From Nitrososphaerales archaeon TH1920 (GTDB lineage Archaea; Thermoproteota; Nitrososphaeria; Nitrososphaerales; Nitrososphaeraceae), in contig JAATVM010000222.1 in NCBI GenBank assembly GCA_014523495.1, forward strand, positions 1 through 8,581: a stretch of DNA of 8,581 nt, given 5' to 3'. Below the pieces are notes generated by a model that saw only the letters and a program-made list of their open reading frames with translations, had not been told where the DNA came from and searched no databases. This document shows positions 1 through 5,965 of this stretch, one piece after another. The first letter of the stretch is position 1. Each line of letters begins with the position of its first letter. The position numbers and the translations under genes are program-made.

Positions 1-116
1 AATTTATGTAGGTCTAATTTTGCATAAGTTAAAAATTGTTCTAGACGGTAGACATACATTTTCTTAGTGTATTCGGAGTTTATGCTATTCACGAAATTAA
101 AATATTCTTGTTGCAC
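1..116 (-). CDS. Tyrosine recombinase/integrase, N-terminal fragment (cut by window edge)
   Basis: A GTG-started frame gives 38 codons and then runs off the left edge of the window. The peptide includes FVNSINSEYTKK, then MYVYRLEQFLTYAKL. This pattern (short N-terminal helix, S/N-x-x-T-hydrophilic turn, then an amphipathic helix with Y-x-x-x-L-x-x-F-L) is typical of the SAM-like core-binding domain that precedes the catalytic domain in XerC/XerD-like and archaeal tyrosine recombinases. The catalytic R-H-R-Y residues would lie outside the window, so activity cannot be judged. The frame is open upstream only as far as a TAG seven codons before the GTG, and the GTG is the first usable start. A second in-frame GTG at 92-90 is an alternative. 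An AT-rich box (GAATAAAT, 140-147) lies about 27 bases upstream of the first GTG. It is read in the same direction as the DUF354 gene, 39 bases after it. The family call is recognition of a short segment only. Confidence 0.55.
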   Translation of the reverse strand, partial: MQQEYFNFVNSINSEYTKKMYVYRLEQFLTYAKLDLHK

Positions 117-120
117 ATTT

Positions 121-171
121 GTTTTATAAGTTACAAACTATTTATTCTATCTGTTTTATAAAGTTACGAAC
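121..171. repeat. Imperfect direct repeat of about 19 bp at the 3' end of the DUF354 gene
   Basis: Copy 1 is GTTTTATAAGTTACAAAC at 121-138 and copy 2 is GTTTTATAAAGTTACGAAC at 153-171. They differ by one inserted A and one G/A change, with starts 32 bases apart. Copy 2 contains the last codons and stop codon of the DUF354 gene. Copy 1 sits just upstream of the recombinase start. On the minus strand each copy contains a TATAAAA-like element. It may be an operator, a duplicated promoter, or the trace of a duplicated gene end at an integration site. The sequence does not decide between these. Confidence 0.6.
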
Positions 172-1223
172 CTATCAACAATTTTCATTAATTTATTTGT
201 TGGATCCTCCATACCATTCAAAATTCGTTGTGCACGATTTTTTTGTTTAAAACTAAACGTATTATCATCTAGTATATGACGTAATAATTTCACAACTTGA
301 GTCGAATTTGCAACTTTATGTATCAAACCCGTTCTAACTAGATAGTCATCAACATAGAATTTAATTGGCGAAATTGAAATAGTTGGTTTTCCCATTAACG
401 CAGATTCGGCATTCATGGTGCCACCTCCACCAACAAATATATCGGCAACAGATATTAGCTCGAATCCGTCAACAACATTCTCTAAAACTTTAATTTTATT
501 ACCATATTTTTCATTGAACTGTCTTATTTGATCCTGATATCTGCATAGGACCAAGATATTTGTCGTTCTATGAAAGATTTCAACTATTGATTCCAATATA
601 CTATTCACATTGGTATTTTTGTCTAGCATGTATGATGCCTTACTTTCTTCAGGTCTAATAACAATCGTATTTTTCTTTGTAAGGTGATATTTTTTCCTTA
701 AGTGCCTGTCATTCAACTCTCTTGTTTCTCTTTTTATCCACGCAACCGGATCAAGTGCATGATAACGAATTATTTGATTCTTTGATATACCTAAATTATT
801 CCATGCAGAGTATGGAATAATCCAAGGACATAGGAGATAATTAACAAAGGGAATTGTTAGCCTTTGAACTGCAAAAGCATGAGGTGAATCACTGAATGTA
901 ATGTGGGGAATTCCTAAACCGAATGTAACTCTAGCTGCTTCTGGTGACGAAAAGCTAACACAAAGATCAGGTTGGAATTTATCTATTTCTTTTGCTAAAT
1001 CAAAAATTCTACTGGAACTTGCTCTGAGTTTGTCATATTTTGATGAACCGCCATACTTTCCAACTATTTTTAGCTCAAATTTCTTTAATTTAGATAACTT
1101 TACAGATTCTCGATAGTTCCTTCCTGTACAGAGCAATTCATGATCTTTTTCTTTTAGAACGTCAACTGCGTGTTTGAAGAACATAACTTGTTTTGGGGTT
1201 AAAACGTCAAACCAGACTCTCAA
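156..1223 (-). CDS. DUF354 family protein, GT-B-like fold
   Basis: This 355-residue protein matches the archaeal/bacterial DUF354 family, which has a two-domain GT-B (UDP-GlcNAc 2-epimerase/glycosyltransferase-like) architecture and often lies in surface-polysaccharide regions. The exact reaction is not established. The N-terminus MRVWFDVLTPKQ is the family's characteristic start. FSSPEAARVTFGLGIP (about 91-106) and HITFSDSPHA (107-116) fit the N-terminal domain. IRPEES (189-194) opens the C-terminal domain. The glycine-rich VGGGGTMNAESALMGKP (264-280) is the nucleotide-sugar-binding-like loop of the second Rossmann unit. Length is normal for the family. The start is TTG: the next codons upstream are TGC and a TGA stop, and the family motif begins right at the TTG. 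There is no signal peptide or clear membrane segment, so it is probably cytoplasmic. It is divergent from the dehydrogenase-like gene at 1322, which may be functionally related. No convincing TATA box is seen at -27. Confidence 0.85.
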   Translation of the reverse strand: MRVWFDVLTPKQVMFFKHAVDVLKEKDHELLCTGRNYRESVKLSKLKKFELKIVGKYGGSSKYDKLRASSSRIFDLAKEIDKFQPDLCVSFSSPEAARVTFGLGIPHITFSDSPHAFAVQRLTIPFVNYLLCPWIIPYSAWNNLGISKNQIIRYHALDPVAWIKRETRELNDRHLRKKYHLTKKNTIVIRPEESKASYMLDKNTNVNSILESIVEIFHRTTNILVLCRYQDQIRQFNEKYGNKIKVLENVVDGFELISVADIFVGGGGTMNAESALMGKPTISISPIKFYVDDYLVRTGLIHKVANSTQVVKLLRHILDDNTFSFKQKNRAQRILNGMEDPTNKLMKIVDRFVTL

Positions 1224-1290
1224 GCATCATGTATAAGTAATCTCATGGAAAAAACTTTTCTTTAACCAATTTTAATTTTGGTCTAGGAAC

Positions 1291-1298
1291 AAAAATAT
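1291..1298 (+). promoter_or_regulatory. Candidate TATA box (box A) of the 1322 gene
   Basis: AAAAATAT is centred about 27 bases before the TTG start at 1322, the spacing expected for a leaderless archaeal transcript. It lies in the 98-base gap between two divergent genes. Evidence is position and composition only, in an AT-rich background. Confidence 0.4.
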
Positions 1299-1321
1299 GC
1301 TATTTGTGGTTGGTATAACTA

Positions 1322-2482
1322 TTGAGTGTTGATCCATTGAAGGTAGCTGTTTACGGGTTAAGTACCGAGGGATACAAGATTGCATCTCATATTTCCAATA
1401 AAGGTATACCAGTCTCAATCATCGATGACTCATCAGGAATGGCAATTACCCTTAAACCAGATATTGCAAAGACATACTCTAGTGTAACCTCTTTTATCCA
1501 GGATGAGACACTCTTAGATTTCGAACCTTTTGACGTTGCCATTAATAATGCATCTTATATTTTTTTTACTCCAAGGATAAGAAAATCATGGCCTGATGCA
1601 AAAAATCACATTGGATCTAAATTTCAAGACGTGATAAAACATGTGAACAAGGATAGTTCTATAATATACACCGTCCCTGCAGGCTTTGGTGTAAACAATG
1701 AAAACATAACATTAATTGAACATCGAACTGGTCTGAGTGTTGGAAAAAACATTTTCTATCATTATATGCCAATAAGTTCCATACCCTCAGCTTTATTTGA
1801 TGCTATTATCGGAACAAAATCCGAATTAGATTCTAACCTAACAAGTTTATTGAGCGGACTTGACTCCAGCAATAGAATCAAGGTGGTAGATATTGAATCT
1901 GCAGAATATTTGTATTCTATAAGAATTTTAAGACACTATGGTTTAATGTCACCTATTTTTGAAATTTGTAAATTTGCTGACAATACTTATCAATCTCAAA
2001 TAATGGAAAATGAATCCTATGATGAAATGTATATTGACGATCTTGTAGGTGGCCTATTTGACTTGAACACTATTTTATCTTCTTTAACTGGTATTTCTCC
2101 ATTGACACTCTTAGTAAAAGGCAATATCGCCGCTGTAGAAAATTATTTAAAGCATTTGACAGAACAAATCAAGATTATTCTAAAGAAATATGAATTGAAA
2201 GCAAGTAAAACAAAGGCCATAATTTCGTGGACATTTGATCCTAACGAAATGAGAGGGGACAGACTAGACATAATATCTAGATTGGAATCAAGATTGAAAG
2301 ATTATGTTGGAGATGTGGAAAGACATGATTCTTTGTTTGACTTTTATTCAAGTGAAAAAAAGATCATAGTAGTTTCGTGTTCAAAAGATGATTTTGATAG
2401 GCTCAATAAGAATAATCCTAATTCAGAAATCATAATTATCAAGGCAACTCCTATACTAGGGCAGTCTAACATTCAAGCATAA
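1322..2482 (+). CDS. UDP-sugar dehydrogenase-like protein lacking the catalytic motif
   Basis: This 386-residue protein has three parts in the order found in UDP-glucose/GDP-mannose dehydrogenases. An N-terminal Rossmann unit (KVAVYGLSTEGYKIASHI, 7-24) ends near IIYTVPAGFG (114-123). A helical middle (about 190-290) includes ESAEYLYSIRILRHYGLMSP, at the place of the family's AE-x-x-K helix. A C-terminal Rossmann-like part (TKAIISWTFDPNEMRGDRL, 297-315) corresponds to the GlaFKp-x-x-dD-x-R segment. The catalytic GFGGSCFPKD-type motif is replaced by LVGGLFDLNT (241-250), with no cysteine or lysine. The nucleotide loop GxGxxG reads GLSTEG. It is therefore probably not a working dehydrogenase, and could be a binding or regulatory paralogue. 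The TTG start is supported by the Rossmann strand beginning at residue 7 and by a box A at -27. The fold call is my inference from motif order, and no specific function is claimed. Confidence 0.6.
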   Translation: MSVDPLKVAVYGLSTEGYKIASHISNKGIPVSIIDDSSGMAITLKPDIAKTYSSVTSFIQDETLLDFEPFDVAINNASYIFFTPRIRKSWPDAKNHIGSKFQDVIKHVNKDSSIIYTVPAGFGVNNENITLIEHRTGLSVGKNIFYHYMPISSIPSALFDAIIGTKSELDSNLTSLLSGLDSSNRIKVVDIESAEYLYSIRILRHYGLMSPIFEICKFADNTYQSQIMENESYDEMYIDDLVGGLFDLNTILSSLTGISPLTLLVKGNIAAVENYLKHLTEQIKIILKKYELKASKTKAIISWTFDPNEMRGDRLDIISRLESRLKDYVGDVERHDSLFDFYSSEKKIIVVSCSKDDFDRLNKNNPNSEIIIIKATPILGQSNIQA

Positions 2483-2487
2483 ACCAC

Positions 2488-2502
2488 TAATAATAATAAT
2501 AA
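2488..2502 (+). promoter_or_regulatory. (TAA)5 tract, candidate TATA box of the small zinc-ribbon gene
   Basis: Five TAA triplets run from 2488 to 2502. The TAATAATA part at 2494-2501 is centred about 27 bases before the TTG start at 2525, so the repeat could serve as box A. It begins six bases after the stop codon of the upstream gene. The two genes could instead be co-transcribed, because the gap between them is only 42 bases. Confidence 0.35.
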
Positions 2503-2524
2503 GAAAACATAATTTAGAATTGTC

Positions 2525-2704
2525 TTGCTTGATGCAAAGTGTCCAAAGTGCAATAATAAGGCACAGGTCAATGATGACTTAACGACAGTCGAGTGCAAAA
2601 ATTGCGGTTATTCAGATGATTATGAAAATTATATCAACATGATGAAATCTAAAGCAGAGAATATGGCAGATAATTATCAATTCAAGGGAAATGGATCAAT
2701 TTAG
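2525..2704 (+). CDS. Small zinc-ribbon protein, 59 aa
   Basis: A short frame opens after a TAA at 2510-2512. From TTG at 2525 it encodes 59 residues starting MLDAKCPKCNNKAQV and ending with a TAG. Cysteines 6 and 9 (CPKC) and 24 and 27 (CKNCGY) form a classic four-cysteine zinc ribbon, resembling TFIIS/RPB9-type or rubredoxin-like knuckles. An acidic and polar helical tail (about 30-59: SDDYENY, then MMKSKAENMADNY) follows. Paired CxxC motifs at proper spacing make it very likely coding. The TTG is the only sensible start before the first cysteine. Small proteins of this kind in archaea are often nucleic-acid or protein binders, but no function can be assigned here. It lies 42 bases after the dehydrogenase-like gene on the same strand and converges with another small zinc-ribbon gene 39 bases away. 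Confidence 0.8.
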   Translation: MLDAKCPKCNNKAQVNDDLTTVECKNCGYSDDYENYINMMKSKAENMADNYQFKGNGSI

Positions 2705-2709
2705 TTTTT
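2705..2709 (+). terminator. Possible T-tract terminator
   Basis: Five Ts follow directly on the TAG of the 59-aa gene and another TT-rich stretch lies just beyond. Archaeal RNA polymerase can stop at U-tracts without a hairpin. The tract is short, so support is weak. Confidence 0.25.
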
Positions 2710-2743
2710 GTTATTCGGTTTCGAATTTTATAATCACTTAATT

Positions 2744-2890
2744 TTACCAAAACGAGCCCTTATCAGAACAGGTCAATTCTGATCCACAATTCTCACATCT
2801 TAGATGACAGCTTTGAATATTAATCATTGCAAATCCGCATCGTAGGCACTTTCTTTCATTTACCTGCTGCGTTTGTTTCTCGCTATTCAC
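2744..2890 (-). CDS. Small six-cysteine zinc-ribbon protein, 48 aa
   Basis: A GTG-started frame encodes 48 residues. After a polar N-terminus (MNSEKQTQQVNERK) come CLRCG (15-19), INIQSCHLRC (23-32), ENCGSELTCSDK (33-44) and a final GSFW. Cysteines are at 15, 18, 28, 32, 35 and 41, with His29 beside Cys28. C15/C18 and C32/C35 form the expected zinc site; C28, H29 and C41 are extra potential ligands. The compact C-terminal block with SCHLRC, NCG-x-ELTCSDKG and a terminal W looks like a conserved small archaeal family; that is from memory and unchecked. A TAA immediately precedes the GTG in frame, fixing the start. A box A (TTTATTAA on the minus strand, 2914-2921) lies about 27 bases upstream. 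It is divergent from rpS6e and convergent with the 59-aa zinc-ribbon gene. Function unknown. Confidence 0.82.
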   Translation of the reverse strand: MNSEKQTQQVNERKCLRCGFAMINIQSCHLRCENCGSELTCSDKGSFW

Positions 2891-2913
2891 TTAACTCATT
2901 TTTCGTATTAACA

Positions 2914-2921
2914 TTAATAAA
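2914..2921 (-). promoter_or_regulatory. TATA box of the 48-aa zinc-ribbon gene
   Basis: TTTATTAA on the minus strand is centred about 27 bases before the GTG at 2890. This fits a leaderless transcript starting at or next to the start codon. Confidence 0.5.
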
Positions 2922-2950
2922 AGTATTTGAAATAATCCAAGTCACAAAGA

Positions 2951-2960
2951 TTAATTAAAG
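2951..2960 (+). promoter_or_regulatory. TATA box of rpS6e
   Basis: TTAATTAAAG is preceded by the purine-rich ACAAAGA, which resembles a TFB-recognition element. The AATTAAAG part is centred about 27 bases before the TTG at 2984. It supports a leaderless transcript and the TTG start. It forms a divergent promoter pair with the box at 2914-2921. Confidence 0.5.
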
Positions 2961-2983
2961 CTCTTACACTGGTTGATTTCATA

Positions 2984-3373
2984 TTGACACAGTTTAAAAT
3001 AATAGTTTCTGATAAAAAAGGGAAGAGTATTAGCAAAGAGTTAAAGGATAAAGAAGCTCAACCCCTAGTTGGTCTCAGGGTAGGAGAGACTGTTGATGCT
3101 TCAGTGATTGGTATATCTTCAGGCAAGATTGAATTGAGAGGTGGCAGCGACAAATCTGGAACACCAATTAGGAAGGATGTTCACGGCGGTGTGAAAAAAT
3201 ATGTATTGTTATCAAAAGGTGCAGGAATGAGAGATGATCGTGAGGGCATTAGAAAGAGAAAATTGGTTAGAGGCAATATGATTACAGAAGAGATATATCA
3301 GATAAATTGTTTACTCTTGGAAGGAAACTTACCTCTTACTGCCAAGACGCCAGACTCGAAAAAAACTGAATAA
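2984..3373 (+). CDS. rps6e: 30S ribosomal protein S6e
   Basis: This 129-residue protein is the archaeal/eukaryotic small-subunit protein S6e, with no bacterial counterpart. The hallmark block is clear: LRGGSDKSGTPIRKDVHGG (51-69), then VLLSKGAGMRDDREG (74-88) and KRKLVRGNMI (91-100). The family signature usually has PM at the end of the GG-x-D-x-x-G-x-P element; here it is PI (61-62). Length matches archaeal S6e (about 125 residues) and lacks the phosphorylated C-terminal extension of eukaryotic S6. The TTG start at 2984 gives the standard N-terminus (MTQFKIIVSD) and sits about 27 bases after a TATA box. The aIF2 gamma gene follows 94 bases later on the same strand, a translation pairing often seen in archaea. 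That gap contains its own plausible box A, so the two may be transcribed separately. Confidence 0.96.
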   Translation: MTQFKIIVSDKKGKSISKELKDKEAQPLVGLRVGETVDASVIGISSGKIELRGGSDKSGTPIRKDVHGGVKKYVLLSKGAGMRDDREGIRKRKLVRGNMITEEIYQINCLLLEGNLPLTAKTPDSKKTE

Positions 3374-3436
3374 TAGGTTACCTGTCAATTCTTTGACACT
3401 ATTGTCATTGTAATGATTAATAGTATTATAATTAAA

Positions 3437-3444
3437 TTAATATC
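3437..3444 (+). promoter_or_regulatory. Candidate TATA box of aIF2 gamma
   Basis: TTAATATC, preceded by the AT-rich ATTAAA, is centred about 27 bases before the TTG at 3468. It agrees with the spacing seen at the other leaderless starts in this window. Confidence 0.4.
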
Positions 3445-3467
3445 TCTGTGAAATTTCACTATACATA

Positions 3468-4730
3468 TTGCATTGGAAAGAAACTTTACCCGACTGGTAC
3501 GTTAAACAATATGGTTTTCAACCTTGTGTTAATATAGGAACATCTGGTCATGTCGACCATGGAAAAACTACTCTAGTAGAATCTATAACTGGCGTCTGGA
3601 CAAGCGGCCATAGTGAAGAATTAAGAAGAGGAATTACAATAAAGGTCGGCTATGCTGATGCCGCTTTTTATAAATGTAAAAACTGTCCCCCACCAACCTG
3701 TTATTCAACCCAACCAGAATGTAAAAACTGTGGACAAGTATCTGAATTTGAACGTGTTGTTAGCTTTGTAGATTCTCCTGGGCATGAAAGTTTAATGGCA
3801 AATATGCTCTCTGGAGCTGCTTTGATGGATGGAGCAATATTGGTAGCTGCAGCAAATGAAAAAGTACCTCAACCACAAACCAGAGAACATTTACTGGCCT
3901 TACAAACACTTGGCATTAAGCAAATTGTGTTGGTTCAAAATAAAGTTGATTTGGTATCATATGAAGAAACAATAGAGAATTATAAACAAATAAAGAATTT
4001 TGTCAAAGGGAGCGTAGCTGACACGGCACCAATTATTCCTGTTTCTGCACAACACAAACTAAATGTTGATGCTCTTATAGAAGCTATTGAATCAAATATT
4101 AAAACACCTGAAAGATCTAAAAATTCTGAACCTTTGATGCATGTACTGAGATCATTTGATATTAACAAGCCTGGTCTTCCCATTAGTGAAGTAAAGGGAG
4201 GAGTAATTGGAGGTTCGTTAATACAGGGAGATTTTAAGACTGGCGATGAAATTGAAATACGACCAGGGCTTTATGATGAAAAGAAGGGAAAATACGAACC
4301 CATAATGTCGAAGATCTCATCTCTCGGTACTGGTGCAGGAATTGTTCAAGTTGTAAAACCAGGAGGCTTGGTTGCTCTTGGAACAACACTAGATCCATAT
4401 TTAGTAAAGAGTGATTCCTTAATTGGTTCATTAGTAGGACTCCCAAGCTCACTTCCTCCTGACGTTTATGATGTTACTATAGAACTAAATCTTTTTGAAA
4501 CTGCTGTTGGAACACAAGAACTGGTTAAAGTTGATCCGATTAAGATAAAAGAATCCTTGCGACTAAATATTGGAACGGCTGCGACACTTGGTACCGTTAC
4601 TCATATAAAAGATCATGTTGTAGAAATTAAATTAAAGAAACCTGTATGTATGGTTAACCAGAACAGGGTTGCAATAAGTAGAAGAATTGCGGACAGATGG
4701 CGCCTGATTGGTTCAGGGATAGCATCATAG
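3468..4730 (+). CDS. eif2g: Translation initiation factor aIF2, gamma subunit
   Basis: This 420-residue GTPase is the core subunit of archaeal aIF2, which carries initiator Met-tRNA to the small ribosomal subunit. All G motifs are present: G1 GHVDHGKT (27-34), switch 1 HSEELRRGIT (48-57), G3 DSPGHE (102-107), G4 NKVD (158-161) and G5 SAQ (193-195). The family-specific zinc knuckle has CKNC (70-73) and CKNC (85-88). Two beta-barrel domains follow (about 210-325 and 330-420), with VLRSFDINKPG (224-234) opening domain 2. Length is normal. The TTG start gives MHWKETLPDWYVKQYG before the G domain, a leader I associate with thaumarchaeal homologues; no ATG lies in frame upstream near it. It follows rpS6e and converges on purM with a 61-base gap. 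Confidence 0.96.
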   Translation: MHWKETLPDWYVKQYGFQPCVNIGTSGHVDHGKTTLVESITGVWTSGHSEELRRGITIKVGYADAAFYKCKNCPPPTCYSTQPECKNCGQVSEFERVVSFVDSPGHESLMANMLSGAALMDGAILVAAANEKVPQPQTREHLLALQTLGIKQIVLVQNKVDLVSYEETIENYKQIKNFVKGSVADTAPIIPVSAQHKLNVDALIEAIESNIKTPERSKNSEPLMHVLRSFDINKPGLPISEVKGGVIGGSLIQGDFKTGDEIEIRPGLYDEKKGKYEPIMSKISSLGTGAGIVQVVKPGGLVALGTTLDPYLVKSDSLIGSLVGLPSSLPPDVYDVTIELNLFETAVGTQELVKVDPIKIKESLRLNIGTAATLGTVTHIKDHVVEIKLKKPVCMVNQNRVAISRRIADRWRLIGSGIAS

Positions 4731-4778
4731 AAGTATCGTGAAGAAAAAGATAGATTCAAATTTTAAATGATGAATAAA

Positions 4779-4784
4779 TTTTTT
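4779..4784 (+). terminator. Possible T-tract terminator after aIF2 gamma
   Basis: A run of six Ts lies about 50 bases after the aIF2 gamma stop codon, in the short gap before the convergent purM gene. This is consistent with U-tract termination in archaea, with no hairpin seen. Confidence 0.3.
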
Positions 4785-4791
4785 CGTACAA

Positions 4792-5850
4792 TTAATCGGT
4801 CAGCCTATACTTTCTTCCCATTATTGTTATAAATACAATCCCTGTTCCTTTAGTGACAAACCCTATTTCATAATACTTTAGTTTGTTCCTATCCAATATT
4901 TCCATTATTTTTTCCACTCGTGTCTTTGAAACGACAAGACAAAAACCAATACCCATGTTAAATGTAGAATACATTTCTTTATGTGATATTTTCCCCTCCT
5001 GTTGGATGAGATTAAAAATCCCGCTTTGTTGAGGAAGTTTGTTTAGATTGAAATTTACTCTATTGCTTAATCTCGATAGTTTACTGAATGAGCCACCAGT
5101 AATATGAGCAAGTCCATGAATCCATTCTCTTTCGGCGTCAAGTAAATCGTGTATAGGTTTAACGTATATCCTTGTGGGTTTCAAAAGCTCTTCGCCTAAA
5201 GTGCTTTTTAGAAAAATATGAGAGTTTTTTAACTTGTACTTTGGGAGTAAGACCTTCCGTGCAAGTGAATAACCATTTGAATGCAATCCGCTACTTTCTA
5301 ATCCTATTATTATATCCCCCTCAGTTATTTTATCCCCCAGCACCAATGCTTTCTTATCTGTTATTCCAAACACAGTTCCAACTAGATCAAATGAATTTTC
5401 TTCTGATTGATTAAGGAGATCTGGAAGAATTGCAGTTTCACCTCCCACTATCGCCATTTTAGATTCCTTTGCCCCTTTTGTTAATCCTTTCAGTAGTTCT
5501 CTTACAAGGTAATGGTCAGGTTTTTTCAATGCAATATAATCCAAGAAGCCAACTGGGACAGCCCCAATGCATATAATATCATTAACATTCATGGCAACAC
5601 AATCTATTCCCAAAGTATCAAATCTATTCATCAGTTGTGCAACAATTATTTTGGTTCCAATTCCATCTGTGTGTAACGCAATAATTTTTGAATCAATCTC
5701 AATCAATCCTGCATAATGTCCAAAGCCAGACAAAACCTTCCAATTATTATTTCCAAAACTAAAATGAGTTTTTGAGATGATTTTGCCAATATTACCTTGT
5801 ATTTTCCGAATTTTCTTTATGTCAACACCAGCTTTAGAATAATCCCACAT
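4792..5850 (-). CDS. purM: Phosphoribosylformylglycinamidine cyclo-ligase (AIR synthase)
   Basis: This 352-residue enzyme closes the imidazole ring in purine biosynthesis (FGAM + ATP to AIR), in the cytoplasm. Family motifs in order: SGFGHYAGL (41-49), the ATP/phosphate-binding HTDGIGTK (60-67), GIDCVAMNVND (81-91), GGETA (136-140), GLESSGLHSNGYSLAR (183-198), AHITGGS (248-254) and FNMGIGF (297-303). The usual HITGGG element has Ser as its last residue here. Length is normal (about 330-350). The ATG start gives the typical MWDYSKAGVD N-terminus and has an AT-rich box about 30 bases upstream. No other pur gene is visible beside it. It converges with aIF2 gamma and shares a 115-base divergent promoter region with the FilR1-like regulator, which makes it a possible but unproven target of that regulator. 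Confidence 0.95.
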   Translation of the reverse strand: MWDYSKAGVDIKKIRKIQGNIGKIISKTHFSFGNNNWKVLSGFGHYAGLIEIDSKIIALHTDGIGTKIIVAQLMNRFDTLGIDCVAMNVNDIICIGAVPVGFLDYIALKKPDHYLVRELLKGLTKGAKESKMAIVGGETAILPDLLNQSEENSFDLVGTVFGITDKKALVLGDKITEGDIIIGLESSGLHSNGYSLARKVLLPKYKLKNSHIFLKSTLGEELLKPTRIYVKPIHDLLDAEREWIHGLAHITGGSFSKLSRLSNRVNFNLNKLPQQSGIFNLIQQEGKISHKEMYSTFNMGIGFCLVVSKTRVEKIMEILDRNKLKYYEIGFVTKGTGIVFITIMGRKYRLTD

Positions 5851-5875
5851 ATAGATATCTTAGAGGTCATAATAC

Positions 5876-5885
5876 ATATTATAAA
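5876..5885 (-). promoter_or_regulatory. TATA box of purM
   Basis: TTTATAATAT on the minus strand lies about 30 bases before the purM ATG. It is one of the closest matches to archaeal box A in the window. Confidence 0.5.
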
Positions 5886-5916
5886 TAAAAGCATGAGTAG
5901 TTATTGCAATCTAAAC

Positions 5917-5934
5917 GTTAACTTGAAAATTAAC
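5917..5934. promoter_or_regulatory. 18-bp imperfect palindrome, candidate operator
   Basis: GTTAACTTGAAAATTAAC matches its own reverse complement at 14 of 18 positions, with perfect GTTAA/TTAAC ends. The same stretch also contains TTAACTT twice in direct orientation (5918-5924 and 5930-5936), 12 bases apart. It abuts and slightly underlies the TATA box of the regulator gene at 5966, so a bound dimer there would block or place the basal transcription factors. Autoregulation by the adjacent HTH protein is an inference. Confidence 0.45.
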
Positions 5935-5942
5935 TTATAAAC
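5935..5942 (+). promoter_or_regulatory. TATA box of the FilR1-like regulator gene
   Basis: TTATAAAC is centred about 27 bases before the ATG at 5966, the leaderless spacing. The preceding TTAAC may act as part of a TFB-recognition element and overlaps the palindrome. Confidence 0.55.
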
Positions 5943-5965
5943 ATGAATATAATTGTAATATAGAT

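Noticed and set aside
2..67. Short plus-strand frame that could be the tail of a gene entering from the left
   Set aside because: The opposite strand reads as a recombinase N-terminal domain, which explains the open frame better.
901..1116. 71-codon open frame on the plus strand
   Set aside because: It lies wholly within the DUF354 gene on the opposite strand and its product has no family features.
2488..2502. (TAA)5 as a repeat of its own interest
   Set aside because: Only five units in AT-rich intergenic DNA; it is better explained as part of a promoter.
3980..4452. Two open frames on the minus strand (67 and 72 codons)
   Set aside because: Both are antisense to the well-supported aIF2 gamma gene and have no recognisable motifs.
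5172..5414. 80-codon open frame on the plus strand
   Set aside because: It is antisense to purM, whose frame is fully supported by motifs.
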